A stretch of DNA of 64,000 nt from Faecalibacterium prausnitzii. Lineage in GTDB: Bacteria > Bacillota > Clostridia > Oscillospirales > Ruminococcaceae. Below the pieces are notes generated by a model. It ran no database searches. It worked only from the letters and a program-made list of their open reading frames with translations, and was not told the origin of the DNA. Positions 23,802-31,987 of this stretch are shown here, piece by piece. The stretch spans positions 124,001 through 188,000 of the forward strand of contig NZ_PRLE01000004.1 of NCBI RefSeq assembly GCF_003287495.1, read 5' to 3'. Every line of letters begins with the position of its first letter. Position 1 is the stretch's first letter. Position numbers and translations under genes: made by a program.

Positions 23802-24824
23802 ATGCTATACTTTGAAAACGACTACTGTGAGGGTGCCCACCCGGCCATTTTGCAGAAATTGGTAGAGACCAACTTTGAAAAAGTTTCCGGTTACGGCACC
23901 GACCCCTATTGTGCCAGCGCCAAAGAGAAGATCCGCGCGGCCTGCGCCTGCCCGGAGGCGGATGTCTTCTTCATCTCCGGCGGCACTCAGGCCAACGCCG
24001 TGGTCATCGGCTCCATGCTCCACCGCTGGGAGGGTGTGCTGGCTGCCACCACCGGCCATGTAGCCGCCCATGAGGCCGGTGCCATCGAGTTCACGGGCCA
24101 CAAAGTGCTCAGCCTGCCCCACACCAACGGCAAAGTGGCCGCCAAGGATGTGGAGAATTTCTGCAAAACATTCTACGCCGACGCCAACATGGACCACCTC
24201 GTCTTCCCCGGCATGGTCTACATCTCCCACCCCTCGGAGTACGGCACCCTGTACACCAAGGCAGAGCTGGAAGCGCTTTCCGCCGTCTGCCACACCTACC
24301 ACATGCCCCTGTTCATGGACGGTGCCCGGCTGGGCTACGGTCTGGTCAGCGAGGGCACCGATGTCACGCTGGCTGACATTGCCCGCCTGACCGACGTGTT
24401 CTACATCGGCGGCACCAAGGTAGGTGCCCTCTGCGGCGAGGCCGTCGTCTTCCCCCATGGCGCTCCCGCCCACTTTATGACCATGGTCAAGCAGCAGGGC
24501 GCTCTGCTGGCCAAGGGCCGCCTGATGGGTCTGCAGTTCGACGTGCTCTTCACCGACGGCCTGTACACCGAGATCAGCAAAAACGCCATTGAGACGGCCG
24601 CCGTGCTGAAAAAGGGTCTGGCGGAAAAAGGCTACCAGTTCTTCATGGACTCCCCCACCAACCAGATCTTCGTGGTCTTCCCCAACGCCCAGCTGGAAGC
24701 GCTGGAGGGCAAGGCAAAGTTCGGCTTCTGGGAAAAATACGACGACACCCACACGGTGATGCGGATCGCCACCAGCTGGGCTACCCGGATGGAGGAAGTG
24801 CGGCAGCTGCTGGCCCTGCTGTAA
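23802..24824 (+). CDS. Low-specificity L-threonine aldolase family PLP enzyme
   Basis: 340 residues, fold-type I PLP protein of the threonine aldolase/beta-eliminating lyase family. Visible: ENDYCEGAHPAIL start, FISGGTQANAVVI (PLP phosphate region), GHVAAHEAGAIE with the stacking His, FMDGARLGYGL with the Asp that contacts the pyridine N, and YIGGTKVGALCGEA with the Schiff-base Lys. It would split L-threonine or allo-threonine to glycine and acetaldehyde. ATG 23802 has GGAGGG 9 nt upstream; an ATG 24 nt earlier in frame lacks a site. Monocistronic by its own promoter. Confidence 0.93.
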   Translation: MLYFENDYCEGAHPAILQKLVETNFEKVSGYGTDPYCASAKEKIRAACACPEADVFFISGGTQANAVVIGSMLHRWEGVLAATTGHVAAHEAGAIEFTGHKVLSLPHTNGKVAAKDVENFCKTFYADANMDHLVFPGMVYISHPSEYGTLYTKAELEALSAVCHTYHMPLFMDGARLGYGLVSEGTDVTLADIARLTDVFYIGGTKVGALCGEAVVFPHGAPAHFMTMVKQQGALLAKGRLMGLQFDVLFTDGLYTEISKNAIETAAVLKKGLAEKGYQFFMDSPTNQIFVVFPNAQLEALEGKAKFGFWEKYDDTHTVMRIATSWATRMEEVRQLLALL

Positions 24825-24867
24825 CTGCCAAAAACAGCGGCCTGTCTTTGTGCAGGTTGTTGCTTGC

Positions 24868-24893
24868 ATTTTCCCCCCTGGTATGATATCTTG
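24868..24893 (+). promoter_or_regulatory. Candidate promoter of the PTS IIA gene
   Basis: TTGCTT, 16-nt spacer, TATGAT, about 30 nt before the IIA start codon. Confidence 0.6.
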
Positions 24894-24919
24894 AATTTTG
24901 AAAGGAAGGTAAGATACCC

Positions 24920-25432
24920 ATGGGCTTTTTTGACAAGATCTTTGGCAGCAAGGCTGCTGCCACCAAATTTTCCGGCCAGAAGATGACCGTTCTGGCCCCC
25001 ATCGACAGCACGGTGATCCCGCTGGAACAGCTGCCCGATGAAACGTTTGCCACTGCCATCCTGGGCCCCGGCTGCGGCCTGGAGCCCACCGGCGATATGG
25101 TCTACGCCCCCTTTGACGGCACCGTGACCACCATTGCAGACACCCTGCACGCCGTTGGCCTGATGAGCGATGACGGCATTGAGGTTCTCATCCATGTAGG
25201 CATGGACACCGTGGAGATGCAGGGCAAGAGCTTTGAGGCACAGGTCAAGGTAGACCAGAAAGTCAAAGCCGGCACCCCGCTGCTCAAGATCGACCTGGAC
25301 GCCATCCGTGCAGCGGGCCACCCCACGGCCACGGCTCTCATCGTGACCAACGCGGACGATCTGCCCGAAATGCAGATCGTGGGCGGCGGCATCGTGGCCG
25401 CAGGCGCTCCCCTGTTCAAATTTGAAAAGTAA
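24920..25432 (+). CDS. PTS glucose-type IIA protein (EIIA-Glc family)
   Basis: 170 residues, a stand-alone IIA domain. The phosphorylated active-site His is H92 in IEVLIHVGMDTVEM, with the partner His H77 in ADTLHAVG, matching H90 and H75 of the enterobacterial protein. PFDGTVTTIADT and GTPLLKIDLDAI are the other family marks. It carries phosphate from HPr to a IIB/IIC sugar permease that is not in this window, and may have regulatory roles. AAGGAAGGTAAG precedes the ATG. Confidence 0.95.
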   Translation: MGFFDKIFGSKAAATKFSGQKMTVLAPIDSTVIPLEQLPDETFATAILGPGCGLEPTGDMVYAPFDGTVTTIADTLHAVGLMSDDGIEVLIHVGMDTVEMQGKSFEAQVKVDQKVKAGTPLLKIDLDAIRAAGHPTATALIVTNADDLPEMQIVGGGIVAAGAPLFKFEK

Positions 25433-25446
25433 TTTTTTACGCAAAC

Positions 25447-25497
25447 AGCAGCGGCCCGGAGAGGCATTTCTCCGAGCCGCTGCTTTCTTATTTTTAT
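25447..25497 (+). terminator. Bidirectional terminator between IIA and the LuxR gene
   Basis: AGCAGCGGC-CCGGAGA…TCTCCG-GCCGCTGCT stem with T-rich flank on the plus strand (TTTCTTATTTTT) and AT-rich flank on the other side; it serves two convergent genes. Confidence 0.8.
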
Positions 25498-27890
25498 AAG
25501 AGATTTAATTTCCGCGCGGCGGAAAGGGCTTCCACCTTGTTGCTGGTACCCAGTTTGTGGTAGGCCTGCTCGCACTGGTATTTGACGCTCCGCTCGCTGA
25601 GCTGGAGCTGCCGGGCGATCTCAGACCGGGTCAGGCCCCGATCCTGTAGCCGCAGCACCTGCAGGGCCCGCTCACTCAGCTGCACCGCACCCGGCAGTGC
25701 CGCCGGGGCATTGGTGCTCAGGTAGAGCGGATAAGCCTCGGCCATGGCGCGGGTCTTGCCCAGCACTTCCTGCCAGTAGGCCTCGTCCACACCCTCCGGG
25801 CAGCCAAGCTCCTGTAGCAGGGGCAGCAGCGCCGCGCCCTCCCGGCAGAACAGCCGGACAAAGTGGTAGCTTTCGGCCCGGCGGAGCACCTGGGTCAGCT
25901 CCGTTTTCCACAGCGGGTTCCCGGTGCGGTAACGGATGATGGATTCCAGCAGGTCGCCCTCCATCTGGAGCCAGGGCCGCTTTTCCATATTGGCATAGCT
26001 GCGCAGCCGCATGAGGATCTGCGCGGTTTTGTCATACCGCTGCTGCGCCATGTACACCCGGACAAAGGTATTGTAGCAGTACCGTTCCAGCACATTGAAA
26101 TGGATCTCGTTCTGGGGCTCGTTCTCCATCCAGCGGACTGCGTCCTCTACCCGGCCCTGCCAGAGCTTGATCCGGCTCTGCATGGCCCGCACGTTCCGCA
26201 CCACGCGGCGGGCACCACGCTGCTGGGCGCGGGTCTCTATCTCTTCCAGTGTCTTGACCGAGTCGCCCGGATGGCCGGTGACCAGATACACCCGGGCCAC
26301 CAGCGCCGCGCCCACAAACTCCAGCTCAAACTTGCCGCCATTCATGGTCTCCATCAGGCCCCGGTTGGCAAGCTCCAGCACCTTGTAGATATTGCCGCCC
26401 TTTTCAAACAGGCTCTCCGCCAGGCCAATGGACACCAGCCCCTTGGAGTAGGGGCCCAGTACCTCGCCCACATGCTTTTCCAGCTGGAACGCCATGGTCT
26501 GATCATCCCGCGTCCAATCGCAGAAATCCTTGCTGCCATTGATGAGGGAGGGCTGGCCGCCCGTCACCGAGAACTCCGGCATCACCAGACGCTCGGTTTG
26601 GATCTTCCGGGCAGCCTCGTCCAGTACCTCGATGAGGTTGGTGCTGCCCCGGTGGGGCAGGCTGATGTCCAGATAGACCAGCCAGCTCTCAGCCAGGCGG
26701 TGCTCCTCCGGGTCCGGGTGGTCCGCGGCATATTCCTGCAGCACGGCATACCAGCGCTCGCTCTCCGTGGCGTTCAGCGCCAACGAGTAGAGCATACTCC
26801 GCGCCGCGATCAGGTCGGGCGAGGAGCGCACTTCCTCCTCCGGCAGGGCCAGATAGGCGGGCGTCAGCTCATAGTAATAGCCACCGCCGGGGTAGCGGCG
26901 GGCGTTGTCGATGAGGAGGGCGTGGATCTCTTTCTCGCACTGGCCGTCCTGATACAGCTTCAGTGCCCGGGGGATGTTGCCCTCTTTTTCGCAGATGGTG
27001 CCTGCACGGCGGAGCAGCTCATTTTTCCGCACCCGATCGCAGACCGTCTCCATCCGCAGCTTCATGCTGTTGATGACGGCGGGCCGCAGGGTGTAACCGC
27101 CGTCTTTGATGCTGAACAGGTTGCCCATCTCGGCAGCCTGGGCCAGCAGGCGGTTCACATCGCTCCGCCCGGTCATCTCTTCCGCCTGCTGGATGGTAAA
27201 ATGCTCCAGCAGCGAAAGCTGCATCATCATCTCCCGGATCTCTTCCGGCCACTCGCTGTAAATGGCCTGATTGAGGTACTCGTAAAACTTCCGGGTCAGG
27301 TCATTCATCAGCTCCTCCGTATAGCTGGAGCCCCGGCTCATCTCCACAGCCAGCAGCCGGGCCCCCAACGGGTTGCCCTCTACCAGCGGGATGATCCGCT
27401 TTTCCAGCAGGTTCCGGGGCAGCTGAACGCCCCACGAAAGGTACAGCTGGGCAATCTCCTTCTCGGAAAGCCTCAGGTCTTCCTCCGGGATGACACTGAG
27501 ACGGCCATTGACATAGGGCCCTGTCAGCCAGCTGGGCAGCGGGCAGCGGCCCGCCAGAACGAGCCACAACCCCGGCTGATCCAGCATGGACACGATCTCC
27601 CGCCGGACGGCCGGGTCCAGCACCCGGGCCAGGTCGTCGATGACCATGGTGGCTTCTGCCGGCAGCGCGATCTCCTGCAGAGTCTCCACGGTCAGGCCCT
27701 CGCCGCTGAGCCAGATATGCCTGCGCCGCCGCAGATAGCGGTGGAGCAGCTCCGTCTTGCCATAGCCCGTGGCCGCGTAAAGGTAAACATTCTGCCGCCG
27801 CGCGCCTGCCATCCGCAGTTTATCCCATGCAGCTTTGGGGTGGATGTAATTGTCTTTCTGAAAATTTGGGTAATGTTCCATTTCCGCCAT
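25494..27890 (-). CDS. MalT/LAL-type LuxR family ATP-binding regulator
   Basis: 798 residues. The N-terminal STAND-type NTPase has P-loop ATGYGKTELL (about 40-49) and Walker-B-like TMVIDDLARVLD; a winged helix follows, then a long helical repeat region (about 330-720) and a C-terminal LuxR HTH (LSERALQVLRLQDRGLTRSEIARQLQLSERSVKYQCEQAYHKLGT). Such activators bind a small inducer on the repeat domain, oligomerise with ATP and activate transcription. The target is unknown; neighbours are convergent PTS IIA and, downstream of its promoter, YczE. AAGGGGGAA precedes the ATG. Confidence 0.93.
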   Translation of the reverse strand: MAEMEHYPNFQKDNYIHPKAAWDKLRMAGARRQNVYLYAATGYGKTELLHRYLRRRRHIWLSGEGLTVETLQEIALPAEATMVIDDLARVLDPAVRREIVSMLDQPGLWLVLAGRCPLPSWLTGPYVNGRLSVIPEEDLRLSEKEIAQLYLSWGVQLPRNLLEKRIIPLVEGNPLGARLLAVEMSRGSSYTEELMNDLTRKFYEYLNQAIYSEWPEEIREMMMQLSLLEHFTIQQAEEMTGRSDVNRLLAQAAEMGNLFSIKDGGYTLRPAVINSMKLRMETVCDRVRKNELLRRAGTICEKEGNIPRALKLYQDGQCEKEIHALLIDNARRYPGGGYYYELTPAYLALPEEEVRSSPDLIAARSMLYSLALNATESERWYAVLQEYAADHPDPEEHRLAESWLVYLDISLPHRGSTNLIEVLDEAARKIQTERLVMPEFSVTGGQPSLINGSKDFCDWTRDDQTMAFQLEKHVGEVLGPYSKGLVSIGLAESLFEKGGNIYKVLELANRGLMETMNGGKFELEFVGAALVARVYLVTGHPGDSVKTLEEIETRAQQRGARRVVRNVRAMQSRIKLWQGRVEDAVRWMENEPQNEIHFNVLERYCYNTFVRVYMAQQRYDKTAQILMRLRSYANMEKRPWLQMEGDLLESIIRYRTGNPLWKTELTQVLRRAESYHFVRLFCREGAALLPLLQELGCPEGVDEAYWQEVLGKTRAMAEAYPLYLSTNAPAALPGAVQLSERALQVLRLQDRGLTRSEIARQLQLSERSVKYQCEQAYHKLGTSNKVEALSAARKLNLL

Positions 27891-27986
27891 TCGCTATTCC
27901 CCCTTGGGAGAGTCCTCCTACGGCGTCTTCCCGCACTGCCGCAGGGCCGCCTGCACCGCATTCCCGTGACGGTGCAGATCCGATGC

Positions 27987-28628
27987 TCAGGTTTTCCGCG
28001 GCTGATACCGCAGCACTTTTTCCGAAAAATGCCCGTTAAAAAACTGGATGACCGGCCCCAGGCAGAACGCGCAGATCAGCGTGCCCAGCCCTACCAGGCC
28101 GCCCAGCATCCAGCAGGCCAGCGCGCAGACCGCGTCCGTGAAGACACGGCAGCCAAAGTAGGGCACGGGCGTATGGTCCCGCAGCTCCAGCGCCAGCGCG
28201 TCGTAAGGGGCGATGCCAAGGTCTGCCGTCTGGTAGAGCGAAGCCCCCAACGCGGTAACGATGACCGCTGCCGCCACCCAGAGCAGCTGCTCCGGCAAAG
28301 ACGCCGCCGGGCCGAAAAACGCTGCAATGGGGTCATAGAACGCGGTGACGATGAAACCGATGCAGATGCCGTTGACGAATGTGCCAAGGCCGATGTACTG
28401 CCGCCCCACCCAGATCTCAATGGCGAACATCAGAAGATTGGCGGCAATATTCTGCACTCCCAGCGAGATGCCAAAGAGCTCTGCCAGACGCATATTCAGA
28501 GCGCTGATGGAATCGTTGCCGAGATGTGACTGCTTGAACAGGGCGATGCCCAGTCCAATGATGATGATGCCGACGACCATCCCGATCACCCGGCGGGCCG
28601 AGGGCTTTTGCAGAAGCGTACCATTCAT
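27987..28628 (-). CDS. YczE/YyaS/YitT-family membrane protein
   Basis: 213 residues with six hydrophobic segments and the family motif FKQSHLGNDSISALN near the start and ADLGIAPYDALAL in the middle (a repeated LG…P.DAL element). Members are uncharacterised integral membrane proteins often linked to lipopeptide or amino-acid export. The start at 28628 has GGGAGGAAG upstream. It lies 96 nt upstream of the LuxR gene on the same strand, so the two may be co-transcribed. Confidence 0.85.
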   Translation of the reverse strand: MNGTLLQKPSARRVIGMVVGIIIIGLGIALFKQSHLGNDSISALNMRLAELFGISLGVQNIAANLLMFAIEIWVGRQYIGLGTFVNGICIGFIVTAFYDPIAAFFGPAASLPEQLLWVAAAVIVTALGASLYQTADLGIAPYDALALELRDHTPVPYFGCRVFTDAVCALACWMLGGLVGLGTLICAFCLGPVIQFFNGHFSEKVLRYQPRKT

Positions 28629-28728
28629 AGGGGTCTTCCTCCCTGGTTTTGTTGGTTCCATTATACGCCAGGTACCGCAAAGAAGCAAATTCTTTCCCCA
28701 CTTTCTTTGCCTGTCCGCTGCAAAAAAT

Positions 28729-29664
28729 TCAGTTTCGCAGTTTCTGCTCGATCGCTGCCTTGTCCAGCCCCTCGCCAATCACGATGAGCACCTGCTGGCC
28801 CTGTGCCAGTGGGCTTGCCGTCAGGCCGTCGGCGGTAGCGTTCAGCTCCACCCACTGGCCGTTTTCCTCCACAAAGCCTTTCACCCGCAGCACCCGCCCG
28901 CAGGCCGGGTCGGTGAACAGGCCGGGGATGTTCCGTTCCAGCCGGGCACGGGGCAGCCCCAGCTCCAGAAAATACGCCGAGGAAAAGGCCTCGTGCTCCT
29001 CAAAATGCAGCTTTTCACAGCTGGCCTGCCGCATCCCGCAGCGGGCGATCCGGGCCATGTCCGCTTCCGTGAGGGCGGCCCAGTCTTTCGCCAAAATCTC
29101 CTCCGGCTGGAACACCCGGCTGCACTTGCAGGCCGTCAGTGCCCGTTTCAGGTGGGCCACGGCAGCTTCACACTGGCCGGGTTTGGCCAGCTGGCTGCGG
29201 CTCAGCAGCACAAGGCCCGCGTTGGCGCACTCGGAGGCCAGGACATAATCCGCCTGCGGCGAGAGCTGTTCCGGCAGCAGAGCGTCCACAATGGCGATCA
29301 CATTCCCCAGCTGATACCAGCGGTCCAGCGGGTCGTCCCGCAGCACGTCAAAAAACTCGTCCACATCAAAAATGCCGCTGGGCTCCACCAGCACCCGGGT
29401 AAATCCCCGCATGGCCATGGAGATGAGCTTGGTGCGCATCCGGCGCTGGTGGGTGTCACAGTCACACCCGCCGCTGATCGTCTCGATCTCGCACCCCAGT
29501 TCCAGCAGGTCCTGTACCAGCATGGCGTCCACATTCACCGCGCCAAAATCGTTTTCCAGGATGCAGACACGTTCCCCCTGCCCGGCCAGATATGCCGCGT
29601 ACCGCCGCAGGAATGTTGTCTTGCCCGCTCCCAGAAAGCCCGTGATGAGGTCTACCTGTACCAT
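28729..29664 (-). CDS. CobW/COG0523 family metallochaperone GTPase
   Basis: 311 residues. GTPase motifs: GFLGAGKT Walker A (9-16), the COG0523 metal loop GGCDCDTHQRR (C-x-C), VLVEPSGIFD, and SRSQL in place of NKxD. The C-terminal CobW_C domain begins at about 215 (FSSAYFLELG…). These proteins use GTP to load a metal (Zn, Co, Fe) into a client enzyme. The upstream neighbour is a zinc-dependent beta-carbonic anhydrase, an obvious candidate client, although the gene has its own promoter. GGAGGAG precedes ATG 29664; the longer open frame upstream runs antisense-like through the carbonic anhydrase 3' region and is not coding. Confidence 0.9.
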   Translation of the reverse strand: MVQVDLITGFLGAGKTTFLRRYAAYLAGQGERVCILENDFGAVNVDAMLVQDLLELGCEIETISGGCDCDTHQRRMRTKLISMAMRGFTRVLVEPSGIFDVDEFFDVLRDDPLDRWYQLGNVIAIVDALLPEQLSPQADYVLASECANAGLVLLSRSQLAKPGQCEAAVAHLKRALTACKCSRVFQPEEILAKDWAALTEADMARIARCGMRQASCEKLHFEEHEAFSSAYFLELGLPRARLERNIPGLFTDPACGRVLRVKGFVEENGQWVELNATADGLTASPLAQGQQVLIVIGEGLDKAAIEQKLRN

Positions 29665-29704
29665 CTTGTATCTCCTCCGTTTCCGATCGATTCCATGCAG
29701 AGTT

Positions 29705-29733
29705 AGTATAGCCTGTCCAGCGGGCATTGTCAA
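29705..29733 (-). promoter_or_regulatory. Promoter of the COG0523 gene
   Basis: On the minus strand TTGACA (29733-29728), 17-nt spacer, TATACT (29710-29705), 41 nt before the start codon. Confidence 0.88.
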
Positions 29734-29776
29734 AAGAAAACAGGCCATTTCCCGCAGGAAATGACCCGTTTTTGCC
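29734..29776 (-). terminator. Terminator of the carbonic anhydrase gene
   Basis: On the minus strand CATTTCC-TGCG-GGAAATG with flanking GG/CC pairs, then TGTTTTCTTTT. Confidence 0.7.
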
Positions 29777-29791
29777 GCAATGATCTCAATT

Positions 29792-30364
29792 TTACAAGAA
29801 TTCCACACTGCCGTCCTCGATGTGATACATCGCACCGACGACCCGCAGGCCGGTTTCCTCTTCCATGTGGTGGATGCACAGGCTCTTCTCGATCTCCTGC
29901 ACACTGTGCCGCACGTTCCTGCAGCTGGCCTTATAGGGGTCTTTTTCATCGCCAATGGCTTTTTTGATCTCATCGGTGATGTACTTGAGATACCCCTCCG
30001 GCTCGTAGTGGATGGCGGCATCCACCGCGCCGCAGTGGGTGTGGCCCAGCACCACCACCAACCGGCAGCCCAGGTGCCCGGCCGCGTACTCGATGCTGCC
30101 CAGCTGCTGGTCGTCGATCACATTGCCCGCCAGCCGGATGACGAACAGCTCCCCGATGCCGGCTGAGAAGATGCTCTCCGGGATGACCCGGGAGTCCGAG
30201 CAGGTGACGATGATGGCGTAGGGGGACTGGCCTTTCGCCCAGGTGGCCAGTCGGACGCGGCGGGAGATATCGCCGTGTCCGCTTTCCGCATTGAGATATT
30301 TGAGGTTGCCCGCCGCCAGACGGTAGATGGCGTCGGCCGCGGTGCAGACAGGGGTTTGGTTCAT
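29792..30364 (-). CDS. Beta-class carbonic anhydrase
   Basis: 190 residues. Zinc ligands C55 (CSDSR, with the D57/R59 dyad), H108 and C111 (GHTHCGA). Interconverts CO2 and bicarbonate in the cytoplasm; also useful to carboxylation steps. AAAGGAGG stands 8-9 nt before ATG 30364. The gene is followed by a terminator and then the COG0523 GTPase gene. Confidence 0.96.
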   Translation of the reverse strand: MNQTPVCTAADAIYRLAAGNLKYLNAESGHGDISRRVRLATWAKGQSPYAIIVTCSDSRVIPESIFSAGIGELFVIRLAGNVIDDQQLGSIEYAAGHLGCRLVVVLGHTHCGAVDAAIHYEPEGYLKYITDEIKKAIGDEKDPYKASCRNVRHSVQEIEKSLCIHHMEEETGLRVVGAMYHIEDGSVEFL

Positions 30365-30407
30365 TGCAGCAGCCTCCTTTGAGGGATTCAGAATGGGGAT
30401 CGGGATT

Positions 30408-30447
30408 TTTCAAAAAAGCCGCCCGGGCTGCCCTTGCGGGAAGCGGC
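30408..30447 (-). terminator. Terminator of the first CitMHS gene
   Basis: On the minus strand GCCGC…GCGGC with an inner CCCGCAAGGG stem, followed by TTTTTTG. Confidence 0.65.
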
Positions 30448-30467
30448 CGAGCGGCGGAATGGGAAAC

Positions 30468-31802
30468 TTAGAACGTGATGACGCCGAGGATCAGGCCTGC
30501 GACCAGGCAGATGAGGGACACGCCCCACTGCCAGCCAAAGCAGTACTTGATGTGATCCTTGATCTCGACACCGGCCAGACCAATGCCCAGATAGGTAGCG
30601 GGAGCCACCGGGCTGATGAAGGTGGCGCAGTTGCGGCAGACGACCATGGCGATGGCAATGTGAGCCGGGTTGACACCGAACTGGTTGCCAACACTGATCA
30701 GGACGGGCAGCAGACCGTAGAAGTAAGAGTCGGTATCGAACAGCAGAGCCAGAGGCACGCTCAGGACGCCGATGATGACCGGCAGGAACTTGCCCATGGA
30801 AGCCGGGATGACGCTGGCCATCATGATGGCCATTTTCTCCATGATGCCGCTCTTGCTCAGGACACCGAGGAAGACGCCGGCACACATAATGGTGGAGGCC
30901 ATGGTCAGGCCGGAAGCCGCATGGCTCTTGATGATGGAGTTCTGCAGCTTCTTGCCGCGGTAGTTGACCAGAATGCCCAGAGCGCAGCCAACCATGAAGA
31001 CATAGTAAGAGGGGAAGATATCCATGACCAGGACGATGATGACGGCCAGGGTCAGGATCACATTGAAGAGGAAGTTCTTCGGGCGAGCCAGCTCATTGTT
31101 CTTCTCTTCGCTATCCGAATCATCGTACTTGCCGGCATCCTCTACGGCAGCATCGCCCAGCTTGGCAATGCGCTTCTTCTCCTGGAAGCCCCAGAAGATG
31201 GCAGTGCCGACGGCAAGGACCAGGCCGACGACCTGCATCGGAACGATCTGACTCCACAGGTCATTGGGCTCAACGCCCAGAACACTGGCGGCACGCATGG
31301 TCGGGCCGCCCCAGGGCAGCAGGTTCATGACACCCATCGACGTAACGCAGATCAGCAGCAGGGTCTCACGGCGCATGTGCAGGCGCTTGTAGACCGGCAG
31401 CATGGCGGGGATGGTGATGAGGAACGTGGAAGCGCCGCCGCCGTCCAGATGGCCGATGATGGCGATCAGGCAGGTCATCAGGGCAACGCCGATCACATTG
31501 TTGCCGACCTTTTTCATCAGCGCGCCGATGATCTTGTCGAACATTCCGGCGTCGGTCATAACGCCGAAGAACAGGACCGAGAAGATGAACAGGATCGCGG
31601 TACCATGGACGCCTTTCACGCCTTCCTTGATAAAGCCTGCCATCTCATCGAGGGTGAACGCACCGGTTGCCACCAGAATGGCAGCCGTGATGGTCGAGAC
31701 ACTGACGAAAGCCAGTGCAGGGACCGTGACATTGCGCAGCAGCAGAACGATGACCGCAATCACCGTTGCAAAGCCGAGCAGAGCGAGGATCGTATCACTC
31801 AT
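30468..31802 (-). CDS. CitMHS family citrate/tricarboxylate transporter
   Basis: 444 residues, about 11-12 membrane helices. Characteristic segments: GHLDGGGASTFLITIPA, GVMNLLPWGGPTMRAA and CATFISPVAPATYLGIGLAGVEIKDH. The family imports citrate complexed with Mg2+ or Ca2+ in symport with H+. Start chosen at ATG 31802, where AGGAAG precedes it, instead of an ATG 14 codons upstream. It lies on the same strand as and downstream of the histidine kinase, but its promoter (31887-31944) shares blocks with the citDEF promoter. Confidence 0.92.
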   Translation of the reverse strand: MSDTILALLGFATVIAVIVLLLRNVTVPALAFVSVSTITAAILVATGAFTLDEMAGFIKEGVKGVHGTAILFIFSVLFFGVMTDAGMFDKIIGALMKKVGNNVIGVALMTCLIAIIGHLDGGGASTFLITIPAMLPVYKRLHMRRETLLLICVTSMGVMNLLPWGGPTMRAASVLGVEPNDLWSQIVPMQVVGLVLAVGTAIFWGFQEKKRIAKLGDAAVEDAGKYDDSDSEEKNNELARPKNFLFNVILTLAVIIVLVMDIFPSYYVFMVGCALGILVNYRGKKLQNSIIKSHAASGLTMASTIMCAGVFLGVLSKSGIMEKMAIMMASVIPASMGKFLPVIIGVLSVPLALLFDTDSYFYGLLPVLISVGNQFGVNPAHIAIAMVVCRNCATFISPVAPATYLGIGLAGVEIKDHIKYCFGWQWGVSLICLVAGLILGVITF

Positions 31803-31886
31803 GTTGGTTAACTTCCTTTCCTTTTTCCGTATACGGGATGGCATTCCAGTTGCTACTGGACTTCCATTCCCTCTTTCGATGGTTCC

Positions 31887-31944
31887 AGTATAGCCCTGTA
31901 AACTTACACGCCAAAGTGCCGTCCATTACGGTTTGTTAAGAAAG
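31887..31944 (-). promoter_or_regulatory. Promoter/operator of the first CitMHS gene
   Basis: On the minus strand: TTTCTTAAC, about 26 nt, TGTAAGTTTACAGGGC, then TATACT (31892-31887). The same order and spacing recur before citD at 38067-38125. Confidence 0.65.
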
Positions 31945-31987
31945 GACTTAATATCCTGTAAGAGTCCGTATGCTTACTTGTATACAA

